Assembly (NCBI RefSeq): GCF_003987185.1
Contig: NZ_PIPS01000004.1
Coordinates: 186,001 to 250,000, forward strand
Length of the DNA: 64,000 nucleotides
Source of the DNA: Idiomarina aquatica
Lineage (GTDB): Bacteria > Pseudomonadota > Gammaproteobacteria > Enterobacterales > Alteromonadaceae
Reading direction: 5' to 3'
In this document: positions 37,618 through 46,778 of the stretch, one piece after another
Numbering within the stretch: the first letter of the stretch is position 1
How the letters are laid out: each line of letters starts with the position of its first letter
Made by a program: the position numbers and the translations under genes
The notes under the pieces: generated by a model
The model's input: the letters and a program-made list of their open reading frames with translations, nothing else
Told to the model about the DNA's origin: nothing
Database searches by the model: none

Positions 37618-38403
37618 ATGGCACATTACGTGGCTCCGTTCGCCGCCGTTGATATCATCGATAAACAGCTGGTTGTGTTGCAGTTGGCTTCAGCACAGGG
37701 TCGCCTATGGGTCCATCAATGGCACCAACAACCTGCGACCCAGGCCTGCTCGCAAAAACTTCACTGTCGCGCCCTGATGACCGTCATGGATCATCGGGCG
37801 GTTCATTATCAACAGCTGAGTGAGCACCAGCAGTTGCACCAGGTTCGGGAGTCAGTGCATGCCTCGCTGGGACTGGAACACACCCAGCTTGATACCCTAA
37901 CCTTAGATTATCAGCATACACCGCTTGGCACACAGGTCGTCAGCGGACACTGCTCTCAGGTACGTAAAAAACAACAACAATTTGAAGTACTGAAGTGTCC
38001 GGTTAGTATCGTCGAACCCGCCTTTCAAGCGGTTATCCGAGCCACAAACTTTCTGCTCGCGGAGCACTACAGTCCTACCCAAAGTCATGTTCTGTCGCCG
38101 GAGTGGCAAATTCTGCAACTGGCGGAGCCATTGTCGACGCTTATCCGCTGTCATTACGGCAGCATCTCGGCATTGAGTTTTCATAGCGAATCCGATCTTA
38201 CATCGATTATCGGTTCGCCGCTGCCAACATTTTACTTCGGTAACCGCAACATCTCGAACCGTCATCAATTTGGCAGCCAGCCGATGTTGCAAACGCTCGC
38301 CTTACCAAGCTATCTGCAGGAAAACATGTCGACTGCATTGGGCGATCAGTTATTGCCACTCTTTGGTTGCGCACTGAGGGGGTTTATTAAGTGGCATCAT
38401 TAA
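37618..38403 (+). CDS. PilM/HofM-like protein of a secretin operon
   Basis: This 261-aa cytoplasmic protein is the first gene of a four-gene operon ending in a PilQ secretin. Its position (mrcA divergent, followed by N-, O/P- and Q-like genes and aroK) identifies it as the PilM or HofM/ComA slot. It is short, like E. coli HofM (259 aa) rather than classical PilM (about 354 aa), and sequence similarity to actin-like PilM is low by eye. Its role would be as a cytoplasmic platform for the PilN-like protein in DNA uptake or pilus assembly. The stop overlaps the next gene by 13 bp. Confidence 0.7.
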   Translation: MAHYVAPFAAVDIIDKQLVVLQLASAQGRLWVHQWHQQPATQACSQKLHCRALMTVMDHRAVHYQQLSEHQQLHQVRESVHASLGLEHTQLDTLTLDYQHTPLGTQVVSGHCSQVRKKQQQFEVLKCPVSIVEPAFQAVIRATNFLLAEHYSPTQSHVLSPEWQILQLAEPLSTLIRCHYGSISALSFHSESDLTSIIGSPLPTFYFGNRNISNRHQFGSQPMLQTLALPSYLQENMSTALGDQLLPLFGCALRGFIKWHH

Positions 38404-38900
38404 ACCTGGTTGACTGGCGCAACCCGAGTATCGCCGGGCAACTCCGTCGTTACCGACGTTTATTCGTCAGTATCGGATTGCTTGCTATCCTGGTAGCAGG
38501 AGCTTACTACCAGTACGCCCAAGCACAACTGCATGAGATGAAAGCCATCGCGGCCACTCAAGCGACAACCCTCAGGGAGCTTGCCAACGTCGAACAGGCT
38601 TATCAAACCCTGACCCGACACCAACAATTACAGGAAACCGAGCGTAACACACACCTACAGCATGGCCGGGCGATGCATCATTTCGTCCGGTTAGTGCAAC
38701 TGAACGAAAACGGTATTCGAATCGAACGCATCCATTGGCTGCCCGGCGAAATTAAAGTAACTGGCCACTATGACCAAGTGGCTGTCGTTAAGCAGCTGCA
38801 ACAACAGTTACTTGGCATTCATCCGGGGTTTCAGGCAGACATTCAGTTTCCCCGCCCCCAACAGTTCTCAATTTGGCTTACAGCAGTAACTGGCACATGA
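38391..38900 (+). CDS. PilN/HofN-like inner membrane protein
   Basis: This 169-aa bitopic protein opens with ASLNLVDWRNPSI, the N-terminal motif by which PilN-type proteins bind PilM (INLLPWR in the classical form). One membrane segment lies at about 24-44, then a coiled-coil stretch (48-90) and a small ferredoxin-like domain (about 95-168). It starts at GTG with GAGGGGG 8 bp upstream. The size is close to E. coli HofN (179 aa). The next gene starts in its stop codon (ATGA). Confidence 0.78.
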   Translation: MASLNLVDWRNPSIAGQLRRYRRLFVSIGLLAILVAGAYYQYAQAQLHEMKAIAATQATTLRELANVEQAYQTLTRHQQLQETERNTHLQHGRAMHHFVRLVQLNENGIRIERIHWLPGEIKVTGHYDQVAVVKQLQQQLLGIHPGFQADIQFPRPQQFSIWLTAVTGT

Positions 38901-39712
38901 GCTTGAAAACCTGCATTATCCGTTACTTCCCGCACATCGTTATCACGCTGATGCTGGTGCTCGTTGCCATCATCACTTGGGTCGTTACTCATGGTGAGGT
39001 GACTCGCTTAACGACTCGTATTGCTGAGCAAGAAGCCCAGTTACAACGTTTTCATCACTATCAGCAGGTGCTCTCCGAACAACAGCCGCCGGTTGAACGG
39101 AAACTCCGCTTCGACTGGCAAATTGCCGCATGGGCAAATCAGTTGTCTCTGCAACTTACTTTACAGCCGTTAAGTCACGACCGCACCACTCTAACCGTCA
39201 CTGCTAACGGCCGACCGCTGGCACTGCAACAACTGCTGAGTCTGATAATGGAATACAGTATCGACGGTCGCTGGCAGCAACCCTGGCAGCTACAGCGTCT
39301 GAGCTGGAAAGTTGCTGCCGCAGGTTCCGCGCAAGTCAGTTGGCAAGTCACTGCCAATATGGCTGCAACCGTCGACGCCAACTCCTCACTAAACGCACCG
39401 GAGGTGAGCCAGGTTGATTCTGTGAACGGTATTTGCAGCGACTCGTCGCCCAGCTTATCTGAACACCACCCGTCATTGAATCAGTTACAACTACTGGCGA
39501 TCATTCAATCCAGTGCGGTTCAGCAGAACAGTCTGGTTTATTGGCGTACTGCCGACGGTGACCGCATAGCGACCAAAATCCATGATTGGTTTAGCGAACC
39601 GCTCGCGCAGATTACCGACATTCAGGCCGATCATGTGCAACTCACCCACTGGACACAGGTTGAGGATTGCTGGCTAACACGTAAACACTATCAACGCCTG
39701 CAGGAGCATTAA
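38897..39712 (+). CDS. Apparent PilO-PilP (HofO-HofP) fusion protein
   Basis: This is a 271-aa protein filling the slot of two genes. Residues about 10-30 form a membrane helix, then a coiled coil (about 33-55) and a PilO-like periplasmic domain to about 160. After a Ser/Asn-rich linker (about 165-195) comes a segment resembling the PilP domain that binds the secretin: LQLLAIIQSS then VYWRTADGDRI then an ITDIQADHVQLTH turn (about 197-271). Summed E. coli HofO plus HofP is about the same length. Start 38897 (ATGA with the previous stop) is favoured over an upstream TTG. Stop and pilQ start overlap (TAATG). Confidence 0.7.
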   Translation: MSLKTCIIRYFPHIVITLMLVLVAIITWVVTHGEVTRLTTRIAEQEAQLQRFHHYQQVLSEQQPPVERKLRFDWQIAAWANQLSLQLTLQPLSHDRTTLTVTANGRPLALQQLLSLIMEYSIDGRWQQPWQLQRLSWKVAAAGSAQVSWQVTANMAATVDANSSLNAPEVSQVDSVNGICSDSSPSLSEHHPSLNQLQLLAIIQSSAVQQNSLVYWRTADGDRIATKIHDWFSEPLAQITDIQADHVQLTHWTQVEDCWLTRKHYQRLQEH

Positions 39713-41001
39713 TGACGTTTCGATTTATCCCTACTGCTGTAATTACCCTATTGTTAGTCGTTGCTAGCGTAACGGCAAAGGCCAGCTCGGTTGCCACCGA
39801 CACTTGGGCGCGGTTACTCACTGAGGAACAACGTCAAACTACCGTCAACATTCACCTGAACAACGCCAGTGTCCAGGACGTGTTCCAAATTCTCGCAGAC
39901 CAGCTTGATCTCAACCTGATCATTGATGATGGCATTGAGGGTCAAAGCAATCTGAAGTTGAATGAGGTTAACTGGGTCGATGCCGTTAACAGTTTGGCGA
40001 AAAGCCACAATGTTTTTCTGCATTTGACCAATAATGTGCTCTGGGTAACTCGACAACCACAAGATGCAACCGCGCAAAGTGGCCTGGCCATCGAACTGAT
40101 CCCAGTGAACTTTGCGCGCGCAGCGGAGTTGGCCGAGTTACTGAACACTAACCACCAAGGACTTCTGTCAGAGCACGGTTCGTTATCCGTGGATGAACGC
40201 ACCAACACCCTGCTCATTAACGATACCGCTAATCACGTTAACCGTGTCCGCTCGTTAATCGCTAAGTTAGATAAGCCGGTCAAACAAGTCATGATTGAAG
40301 CCCGCATGGTTAGCCTAAAAACCAATATTGCGCAGGAATTTGGCGTGCGCTGGGGTGCCTCAAGCACTGGCCTGACAAATCCTGAAACGGAGCCGTCAAT
40401 GTTCATTAAAGGCATGCGCTTAGAACTGCCGACAACGCAGCCAGCCGCAACCGTTGGGCTTAATGTGGCTCGCTTGAGTGACGACTTGCTGTTGGATCTC
40501 GAACTGACTGCTCTGGAGCAGGAGAACAAAGGCAACATCATTGCCAGCCCAAAAATCTTTACGGCCAATCAGCAGCCAGCCTACATCGAACAAGGCACTG
40601 AGATTCCCTATGTCGAGAGTGCAGCCAGCGGGGCAACGGCAGTACAGTTTAAAAAGGCGGTCATGGGGTTACGGGTGACACCTCAGATAACCCCCAATGA
40701 TCACGTTTTACTCGACTTAACCATTACCCAAAATACACGCGGCGATACCGTCAGCACACCAACCGGCCCGGCGGTTGCTATAGACACTCAGGAAATGGGA
40801 ACCCAAGTGTTAGTCAAAAACGGCGAGACCATCGTGTTAGGTGGAATTTTTCAAACCTTAGAGTTGAACGACGACCGTGGTGTCCCTATTTTATCGTCAC
40901 TGCCGGTCGTTGGGCATTTGTTCAAGCACCAACAACAGCAACGCCAAAAGCGCGAACTTGTTATCTTCGTCACGCCCACGATTTTAACGGGTTCCGAATA
41001 G
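39712..41001 (+). CDS. pilQ: PilQ/HofQ-type secretin
   Basis: This outer-membrane secretin subunit forms a pore for a pilus or DNA. The 429-aa product has a signal peptide (about 1-26, ending AKASS), N0/N1 domains (about 40-190; TVNIHLNNASVQDVFQILAD, VDERTNTLLINDT) and the secretin beta-barrel (about 200-428) with GNIIASPKIFTANQQPAYIEQGTEIPY and the terminal VPILSSLPVVGHLF and ELVIFVTPTIL motifs. There is no AMIN domain, and length matches E. coli HofQ (412 aa), so this is the short competence-type secretin. AGGAG precedes the ATG. Confidence 0.92.
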   Translation: MTFRFIPTAVITLLLVVASVTAKASSVATDTWARLLTEEQRQTTVNIHLNNASVQDVFQILADQLDLNLIIDDGIEGQSNLKLNEVNWVDAVNSLAKSHNVFLHLTNNVLWVTRQPQDATAQSGLAIELIPVNFARAAELAELLNTNHQGLLSEHGSLSVDERTNTLLINDTANHVNRVRSLIAKLDKPVKQVMIEARMVSLKTNIAQEFGVRWGASSTGLTNPETEPSMFIKGMRLELPTTQPAATVGLNVARLSDDLLLDLELTALEQENKGNIIASPKIFTANQQPAYIEQGTEIPYVESAASGATAVQFKKAVMGLRVTPQITPNDHVLLDLTITQNTRGDTVSTPTGPAVAIDTQEMGTQVLVKNGETIVLGGIFQTLELNDDRGVPILSSLPVVGHLFKHQQQQRQKRELVIFVTPTILTGSE

Positions 41002-41003
41002 AG

Positions 41004-41032
41004 TTGCTAAAACGGTGTTGAATTGCGATAAT
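41004..41032 (+). promoter_or_regulatory. Promoter of the aroK operon
   Basis: TTGCTA (41004-41009) and GATAAT (41027-41032) are 17 bp apart, with TG one base before the -10 (extended -10). It begins just past the pilQ stop, so aroK onward can be transcribed apart from the secretin genes. Confidence 0.6.
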
Positions 41033-41121
41033 CGCGCTTCTTTTCGTTGGGTTGGGGGACGTCTCTAGACACTCCGGATTCGTGAGTTACAGCTAATTTA
41101 AACAGTGATGTAAGCAGGAAT

Positions 41122-41652
41122 ATGGCTGAGAAACGTAATATTTTTCTTGTCGGCCCTATGGGTGCCGGCAAAAGTACTATTGGTCGTCAAATTGCCAGAC
41201 AACTCCATTTAGACTTCTACGATTCTGACACAGAAATTGAGCGCCGGACGGGTGCAGACATCAGCTGGGTATTTGAGCTGGAAGGCGAAGAAGGCTTTCG
41301 TGCCAGAGAAGAAAAAGTCATTGAAGACCTCACCGAACACATGGGTATCGTGCTGGCGACCGGTGGCGGTTCAATCATGAGCAAAGAAAGTCGCAACCGC
41401 TTATCTGCTCGTGGTGTGGTTGTGTATCTGGAAACGACCATCGACAAACAACTGGCTCGGACACAACGCGACAAGCGCCGTCCTCTGATTGCCGAGGCCG
41501 ATGACCCGCGCAAAGTGCTGGAAGAGCTCGCTGAAGTCCGTAACCCTCTGTACGAGGAAATTGCCGACATAACCGTTCGCACCGACGAGCAGAGTGCGAA
41601 AGTGGTGGTCAATGAAATTATCGAAAAACTCGGTGTTAATGGGTTAGGCTAA
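41122..41652 (+). CDS. aroK: Shikimate kinase I
   Basis: It phosphorylates shikimate in aromatic amino acid synthesis. The 176-aa P-loop enzyme has Walker [10 protein letters not shown] (about 11-19), the shikimate-binding DSDTEIERR (about 34), GFRAREE, ATGGGS (about 78) and the lid Arg in [11 protein letters not shown] precedes the ATG. The gene begins a rightward series aroK-aroB-damX-dam conserved with E. coli. Confidence 0.98.
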   Translation: MAEKRNIFLVGPMGAGKSTIGRQIARQLHLDFYDSDTEIERRTGADISWVFELEGEEGFRAREEKVIEDLTEHMGIVLATGGGSIMSKESRNRLSARGVVVYLETTIDKQLARTQRDKRRPLIAEADDPRKVLEELAEVRNPLYEEIADITVRTDEQSAKVVVNEIIEKLGVNGLG

Positions 41653-41673
41653 ATTAATACAAGGAGCTGCGCG

Positions 41674-42744
41674 ATGGCACAAGTAACCGTTGAACTGGAC
41701 GAGCGCAGCTACCCTATTCATATCGGAGCAGGCTTCCTAACACTGCTCAAGCAAAAATTAACAGGCCTCAGACACCAGGTCTTGATCATTACCAATCCTA
41801 CCGTAGCTTCGTTTTATTTAGCGCCTGTGCTGGAACAACTTGCCGACCATCAGGTCGAGGTGTTCGAAATGCCCGATGGCGAACAATACAAAAGCCTCGC
41901 GGTTTACACCGAAGTCATGGATCGTTTGATAGCTCGCGGTTTTAACCGTGATTGCGCTATTTTAGCGCTTGGTGGCGGAGTCGTCGGTGATTTGGCCGGT
42001 TTCGTTGCCGCTACTTTCCAACGCGGCGTTGATTTCTTCCAGGTTCCGACCACGCTGTTGGCGCAAGTTGACTCTTCTGTCGGCGGCAAAACAGCGGTAA
42101 ACCACCCTCGGGGAAAAAATCTTATTGGCGCCTTTTATCAACCACAGGCCGTTCTGATTGATACAGAATGCCTACAAACGTTGACGGAAAGAGACTACCT
42201 CAGCGGGCTTGCCGAAGTGGTCAAGTACGGCATCATCTATGACGCTGCATTCTTTCAATGGCTAGAAGACCATGCCACCGAACTGAAACAGCGAAACACC
42301 CATGCCTTGATTCATGCGATTGAACGTTCGTGTGACATTAAAGCGAAAGTGGTCGCAGCTGATGAACGCGAGGCCGGCATTCGCGCGTTGCTGAATTTGG
42401 GTCACACCTTTGGCCATGCAATTGAAGCAGCGACAAACTACGGTGAGTGGACGCATGGCGAGGGTGTTGCAGCTGGCACTGTTATTGCATCTAAATTAGC
42501 GGAAGTGACACAGCGACTGTCTGCGTCAGATTTCCGTCGAATTTATGCGTTACTCGATGCGTTAGGGTTGCCCGTTAAGGGGCCGCAAATGCCCTGGTCA
42601 CAATGGCTTGACTACATGCAACGGGATAAAAAAGTCAAAGACGGAAAACTGCACTTTATCTTACCAACCGGCATTGGCTCGGCCGAAGTGGTAAAAGATA
42701 TTGATTCAAAGACGGTAGCGGCTGTGATCACTGAATGTTGCTAA
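41674..42744 (+). CDS. aroB: 3-dehydroquinate synthase
   Basis: It is the second enzyme of the shikimate pathway, NAD- and metal-dependent. At 356 aa (E. coli 362) it has LALGGGVVGDLAGFVAATFQRGV split motif near residue 91, TTLLAQVDSSVGGKTAVNHP-type phosphate-binding residues (about 128) and LNLGHTFGHAIE with metal-binding histidines (about 245). AAGGAG is present upstream. It lies 21 bp after aroK. Confidence 0.98.
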   Translation: MAQVTVELDERSYPIHIGAGFLTLLKQKLTGLRHQVLIITNPTVASFYLAPVLEQLADHQVEVFEMPDGEQYKSLAVYTEVMDRLIARGFNRDCAILALGGGVVGDLAGFVAATFQRGVDFFQVPTTLLAQVDSSVGGKTAVNHPRGKNLIGAFYQPQAVLIDTECLQTLTERDYLSGLAEVVKYGIIYDAAFFQWLEDHATELKQRNTHALIHAIERSCDIKAKVVAADEREAGIRALLNLGHTFGHAIEAATNYGEWTHGEGVAAGTVIASKLAEVTQRLSASDFRRIYALLDALGLPVKGPQMPWSQWLDYMQRDKKVKDGKLHFILPTGIGSAEVVKDIDSKTVAAVITECC

Positions 42745-42769
42745 AAACGCATCAAACAGGAACACAGTT

Positions 42770-44236
42770 ATGCACGCAATGGCTCAACAACACATCGTCG
42801 CAGCGCCGGTAAAAGTAAAAAACAGTCAACAACAAATCATCGATCAACTGCATCAGCAGTGTCAGCAAAATGACGCGCTCATTATGTTGCACGGTGGTGA
42901 CGGCTACGGCAAAACCACCATTGCAGAGTTGTTTCTGGAACAAGCATCTGACTATGCAGAGTGCGCCTTTGTCACCGCTAACGAGCGTTCGACCGTCGAC
43001 CGATTGCGGGCGCAAATACTGAACCAACTCTTTGGTACCATCAGTTTAAGCGACGAAACACTGAGTCGTCAGATTCAGCGCCAGCAACCACTACGTCACG
43101 CCGTTATCGTGATTGATAATGGCCAGCAACTGCCCGATTCATTCCTGGCGGAGTGCGTCGCGACCGTCAGTCAGTTGTCCGCCATCGGCCAGCGCGTCAG
43201 CATCATCATTGCGGCTGACAGCCGTTGGGCTTACCAGCAAAAACCCGCCCCTCATCTGCGTTTGCAGGGGCCGGTGATGTTGGAAATTCAGCCTCTCAGT
43301 AAAGACGAACAGGTACGTCTTGTGCAAGCACTGCTGCCGGACCGCCTAAAACGTCTTTGGAGCCTTGACCGAATTCAACAGTTCCTTAGCACCATCAACG
43401 GCTATCCTGGAGAAATTCAACAGCGGTTACAACTGGCATTGGCGACTCAAGCTCAACGCTACAAAGACGCCCCCGCGGAGCCACAAGAGCATGATGATTC
43501 TATCTCCGAAGATGACGTTACGCTGAGCGACAACGCACCGACCGGCGGCCGTTCCATTAAATTACGCTACATCATCGCTTGCGCACTGGCGTTAAGCGTG
43601 GTTATGGGCGCCTATTTAAACCGTCAACCATTGCTTGACTGGTGGCAGGCACAAACCGCTTCAGAGCCGGAGCCACAGCAGCCCGTCGCGCAACAAACGG
43701 CGGCAGAACCTCAACCCGAAGCAGAACGGCCAGAGTTACCTAAGTTTGAACCCTTAACCCAGCAGACGCTGGAGTTAATGCCGGCTGATTTGGCCATATC
43801 CTATCGCGATGCACTGAGTGATCTTAACCGTGTTGCTGCGGCAGAGAACGATCCGCGCGAATTAGACGTGGCATTGATTAAGCAACAGCCGGTTGCTCAA
43901 CCCAACGAGGCTGAAGCTCCGGTCGCAACCCCGAAACTACCCTATCAGACGGATGACATTGCCGCTCGCGATCCACAACGTTTCGGCCTCCAAATTGCCG
44001 TGATCAGCACCGAAGCGCTGCTGGGAGAATTTCGTAGCGACTACCAGCTCGCCGAGATCACCGAGGTTTATCAGCGTAACGACGGCCGCTTCGTAATCAG
44101 TTACGGCAATTTTGACTCGTTGCAACAGGCTCGCGCAGGTGTTGCCCAGTTACCTGAAGCTGTTCAACAGATGGAGCCCTGGGCTAAGTCTTTTGCCGCC
44201 ATGCAGGCAGAAATCAACCAGCCAGAACAAGAGTAA
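42770..44236 (+). CDS. damX: DamX-like protein: AAA ATPase plus SPOR domain
   Basis: This 488-aa protein has an N-terminal AAA/ExeA-like ATPase domain (about 10-230) with Walker A GGDGYGKTT near residue 43 and VIVIDNGQQL in place of a standard Walker B (Asn where Glu is usual, so activity is uncertain). One membrane segment follows at about 264-282, then an acidic, Gln/Pro-rich linker and a C-terminal SPOR domain (about 400-480; FGLQIAVIST and RFVISYGNFDSLQQA). DamX is a septal-ring protein that binds denuded glycan. Position between aroB and dam confirms the identity. Confidence 0.88.
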   Translation: MHAMAQQHIVAAPVKVKNSQQQIIDQLHQQCQQNDALIMLHGGDGYGKTTIAELFLEQASDYAECAFVTANERSTVDRLRAQILNQLFGTISLSDETLSRQIQRQQPLRHAVIVIDNGQQLPDSFLAECVATVSQLSAIGQRVSIIIAADSRWAYQQKPAPHLRLQGPVMLEIQPLSKDEQVRLVQALLPDRLKRLWSLDRIQQFLSTINGYPGEIQQRLQLALATQAQRYKDAPAEPQEHDDSISEDDVTLSDNAPTGGRSIKLRYIIACALALSVVMGAYLNRQPLLDWWQAQTASEPEPQQPVAQQTAAEPQPEAERPELPKFEPLTQQTLELMPADLAISYRDALSDLNRVAAAENDPRELDVALIKQQPVAQPNEAEAPVATPKLPYQTDDIAARDPQRFGLQIAVISTEALLGEFRSDYQLAEITEVYQRNDGRFVISYGNFDSLQQARAGVAQLPEAVQQMEPWAKSFAAMQAEINQPEQE

Positions 44237-44293
44237 TTTTCATCATCCGGCCTTTCGGGTACACTAGCGGTAAGATCCACCAAAGGTCGGTCA

Positions 44294-45172
44294 ATGAAGA
44301 AGAACAGGGCTTTTTTAAAATGGGCGGGCGGCAAGTATTCGCTGATAGAACCCATTAAAAACCAATTACCGCACGGAAAAAAGCTCATCGAACCCTTCGT
44401 CGGTGCCGGCTCAGTGTTTTTGAACACTGACTACGACAGCTATCTGCTCAATGATATCAATGCAGATTTGATCACGCTGTATCAGTTTGTGAAACGACGC
44501 CCGAAAACCTTTATCGAGGATGCGCGCAAACTGTTCGTTAGCCGTAATAACGAGAGTGATGCGTACTATTCGCTGCGGGCGCAATTTAATGCCAGCACCG
44601 ACCCCTATGTGCGTTCATTATTGTTCCTTTACATGAATCGACATGGCTACAACGGTTTGTGTCGCTATAACAGCAAAGGCATTTTTAATGTGCCGTTCGG
44701 TGATTACCGCAAGCCTTACTTTCCAGAAGCTGAACTTGAGTTTTTTGCCGAAAAGGCCAAGCGCGCTAAATTTATCTGCTGTTCATTCGAACACGTTTTC
44801 CGACGCGCCCGACGGGGTGATGTGATATATTGCGATCCACCCTATGCGCCACTTGTACAAGCATCAAACTTTACCAGTTATGCCACCGGAGGCTTCGGTT
44901 TAGATGATCAGAGTGAGCTTGCCAGGCATGCGCTTCGGGCAGCTTGTAAAAGGCAAATACCTGTACTAATAAGTAACCACGACACGCCATTAACCCGGGC
45001 TCTTTATCAACCCGCTTCCATTAGTGAACTGTCGGTATCACGCAGTATTAGCCAAAAAGCCGACGGCAGAAAACCGGTGAAAGAGCTGTTGGCATTATAC
45101 CCCTCGACCTTAACGGCAAAACGGGGGCAGGTTATTCCTTTATCCAGAAAAATTAAGAAAGTGGGCACATGA
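44294..45172 (+). CDS. dam: DNA adenine methylase Dam
   Basis: It methylates the adenine in GATC, directing mismatch repair and replication timing. The 292-aa protein has the target motif KWAGGKYSLIEPI (about 9-21), the SAM-binding LIEPFVGAGSVFLN (about 31-44) and the catalytic DPPY at 181-184, as in the alpha group. The length is close to E. coli Dam (278 aa). Its stop overlaps the elaA start by 4 bp. In E. coli rpe follows, here elaA does. Confidence 0.97.
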   Translation: MKKNRAFLKWAGGKYSLIEPIKNQLPHGKKLIEPFVGAGSVFLNTDYDSYLLNDINADLITLYQFVKRRPKTFIEDARKLFVSRNNESDAYYSLRAQFNASTDPYVRSLLFLYMNRHGYNGLCRYNSKGIFNVPFGDYRKPYFPEAELEFFAEKAKRAKFICCSFEHVFRRARRGDVIYCDPPYAPLVQASNFTSYATGGFGLDDQSELARHALRAACKRQIPVLISNHDTPLTRALYQPASISELSVSRSISQKADGRKPVKELLALYPSTLTAKRGQVIPLSRKIKKVGT

Positions 45173-45609
45173 ATTGGTTTTTACGTAAATTTGACGAGCT
45201 ATCCCTCAATCAGCTTTACCAGATATTGCAACTGCGCCAAGAGGTCTTTGTTGTCGAACAGACTTGTCCTTACCTTGATGCGGATGGCGCAGACAGTCAT
45301 GCGGAGCATTTATTCGCCCGTAACGAAGCCGGCGAGATGGTTGCCTATGCGCGTATCTTTCAGGCCTCCGAGCAACAGTCTTATGCCCGTATTGGCCGTG
45401 TACTTACCGCCCAGTCTGTGCGGCGTTCTGGGCTTGGCCGCGAGCTGATGACTCGCGCGATCGACTACCTAGAGCAACGAGCTCCCGGCACGCCCATTCG
45501 GATCGGTGCCCAGACTTACTTGCTGACGTTTTACCAAAGCTTTGGTTTTAAAGCCATCAGCGAAGAATACCTGGAAGACGACATTCCGCACATCGATATG
45601 GAACGTTAA
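45169..45609 (+). CDS. elaA: ElaA-like GNAT N-acetyltransferase
   Basis: This 146-aa GNAT protein is of the ElaA type: LYQILQLRQEVFVVEQTCPYLDADGAD near the start, the acetyl-CoA loop RRSGLGRELM (about 84-93), and TYLLTFYQSFGF near the end. The substrate is not known. It overlaps dam upstream (ATGA) and rsmJ downstream (TAATG), so it is part of the same transcript. Confidence 0.9.
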   Translation: MNWFLRKFDELSLNQLYQILQLRQEVFVVEQTCPYLDADGADSHAEHLFARNEAGEMVAYARIFQASEQQSYARIGRVLTAQSVRRSGLGRELMTRAIDYLEQRAPGTPIRIGAQTYLLTFYQSFGFKAISEEYLEDDIPHIDMER

Positions 45610-46280
45610 TGAGCAGCGAGTTCGAACTACGACAAACCGACGACGGACTCGCTTTAGTGTGGTTAACCGAGCCGAAACTGCAGCCATTACGGATCGATTT
45701 CCATCAAGGTAAAAGTGCTTATCGAGCGCTGCATACGTCACTAAAGTCAGAAGCCATCGCCAAAGCGCTGGGTGTTACCGGCAAGCGTAAGCCTTCTGTT
45801 ATCGATGCCACGGCCGGACTTGCCCGTGATGCCATGGTTCTGGCCGGATTTGGCTGTCAGGTGCAGTTAATTGAACGCCACCCCAGTGTACGCGCTTTGC
45901 TCGCCGACGGTTTGCTCCGTGCCCAACAGCAAACCGACAGTATCGCCGAAGCCGCGCGCCGCATGACCCTGTTGGCAGCCACTCACATTAACCAGGTTGA
46001 GGGCGGCATCGCCGATGTGGTGTACCTTGATCCGATGTACCCCAAAACCGGCAAACGTAAAGCGCAGGTTAAAAAAGACATGCAAATGTTTCAGCAGCTG
46101 GTGGGTAGCGATGAAGATGCCGATGAACTCTTGCAACCTGCACTGGACGTCGCGCGATACCGGGTGGTGGTTAAGCGTCCGGCGTCCGCTCCTTTCTTAG
46201 CCGGTATTGAACCAAACCAGCAGTTATCGAGTAAAAAGCATCGCTTCGATATTTATATAAACCAAGGATTTGAGTCATGA
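45609..46280 (+). CDS. rsmJ: 16S rRNA (guanine1516-N2)-methyltransferase
   Basis: This 223-aa SAM-dependent enzyme modifies 16S rRNA. It carries the family set: IDFHQGKSAYR (about 33), IDATAGLARDAMVLAGFG (SAM loop, about 65-82), VYLDPMYPKTGKRKAQVKKD-like catalytic region (about 138) and VVVKRPASAPFL near the end. E. coli RsmJ is 250 aa; this is slightly shorter at the N-terminus. It overlaps both neighbours. Confidence 0.95.
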   Translation: MSSEFELRQTDDGLALVWLTEPKLQPLRIDFHQGKSAYRALHTSLKSEAIAKALGVTGKRKPSVIDATAGLARDAMVLAGFGCQVQLIERHPSVRALLADGLLRAQQQTDSIAEAARRMTLLAATHINQVEGGIADVVYLDPMYPKTGKRKAQVKKDMQMFQQLVGSDEDADELLQPALDVARYRVVVKRPASAPFLAGIEPNQQLSSKKHRFDIYINQGFES

Positions 46281-46759
46281 TTAAAGAGAACGATCAACTT
46301 CCGACAGGCGCACTGACCAGTAAAGGCGATCTGGGCATTCAACACTATGACCCGCGCGAAATTTTTGCCAAAGGGCGTCATATTATTTTTGCCGTACCCG
46401 GCGCATTTACTCCGACCTGTTCGGAGAAGCACTTGCCTGGCTACGTTGAACTAGCTGATGCCTTTAAAAATAAAGGGGTACAGAGCATTAATTGCATTTC
46501 AGTTAATGATGCTTTTGTGATGAAAGCCTGGGGCGACGCACTGGGGATCGGAGATAAAGTTCGGTTATTATCGGACGGTAATGGCGCCTACAGCGAAGCC
46601 TTAGGGTTGGCTAATGATACCGGTGCCTTTGGCGGTATTCGCTCAAAACGCTACGCCATGGTGGTTGAAGACGGTATTGTCGAGCACCTGTTCGTAGAAG
46701 ACGAAAAACAGTTTGAAGTCAGTAAAGCCGAATACGTACTGGATAAACTAACCGCATAA
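46277..46759 (+). CDS. Peroxiredoxin of the Prx5 group
   Basis: This 160-aa thiol peroxidase has the peroxidatic Cys48 in VPGAFTPTCSEKHLPGY, which is diagnostic of the Prx5/1-Cys hybrid group, and a second Cys at about 73 (INCISVND). No glutaredoxin domain is attached, unlike Haemophilus PGdx. It probably reduces alkyl hydroperoxides with glutathione/glutaredoxin. Start overlaps the rsmJ stop (ATGA). Confidence 0.93.
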   Translation: MIKENDQLPTGALTSKGDLGIQHYDPREIFAKGRHIIFAVPGAFTPTCSEKHLPGYVELADAFKNKGVQSINCISVNDAFVMKAWGDALGIGDKVRLLSDGNGAYSEALGLANDTGAFGGIRSKRYAMVVEDGIVEHLFVEDEKQFEVSKAEYVLDKLTA

Positions 46760-46778
46760 TAAAAGGTACCGTCCCGGC

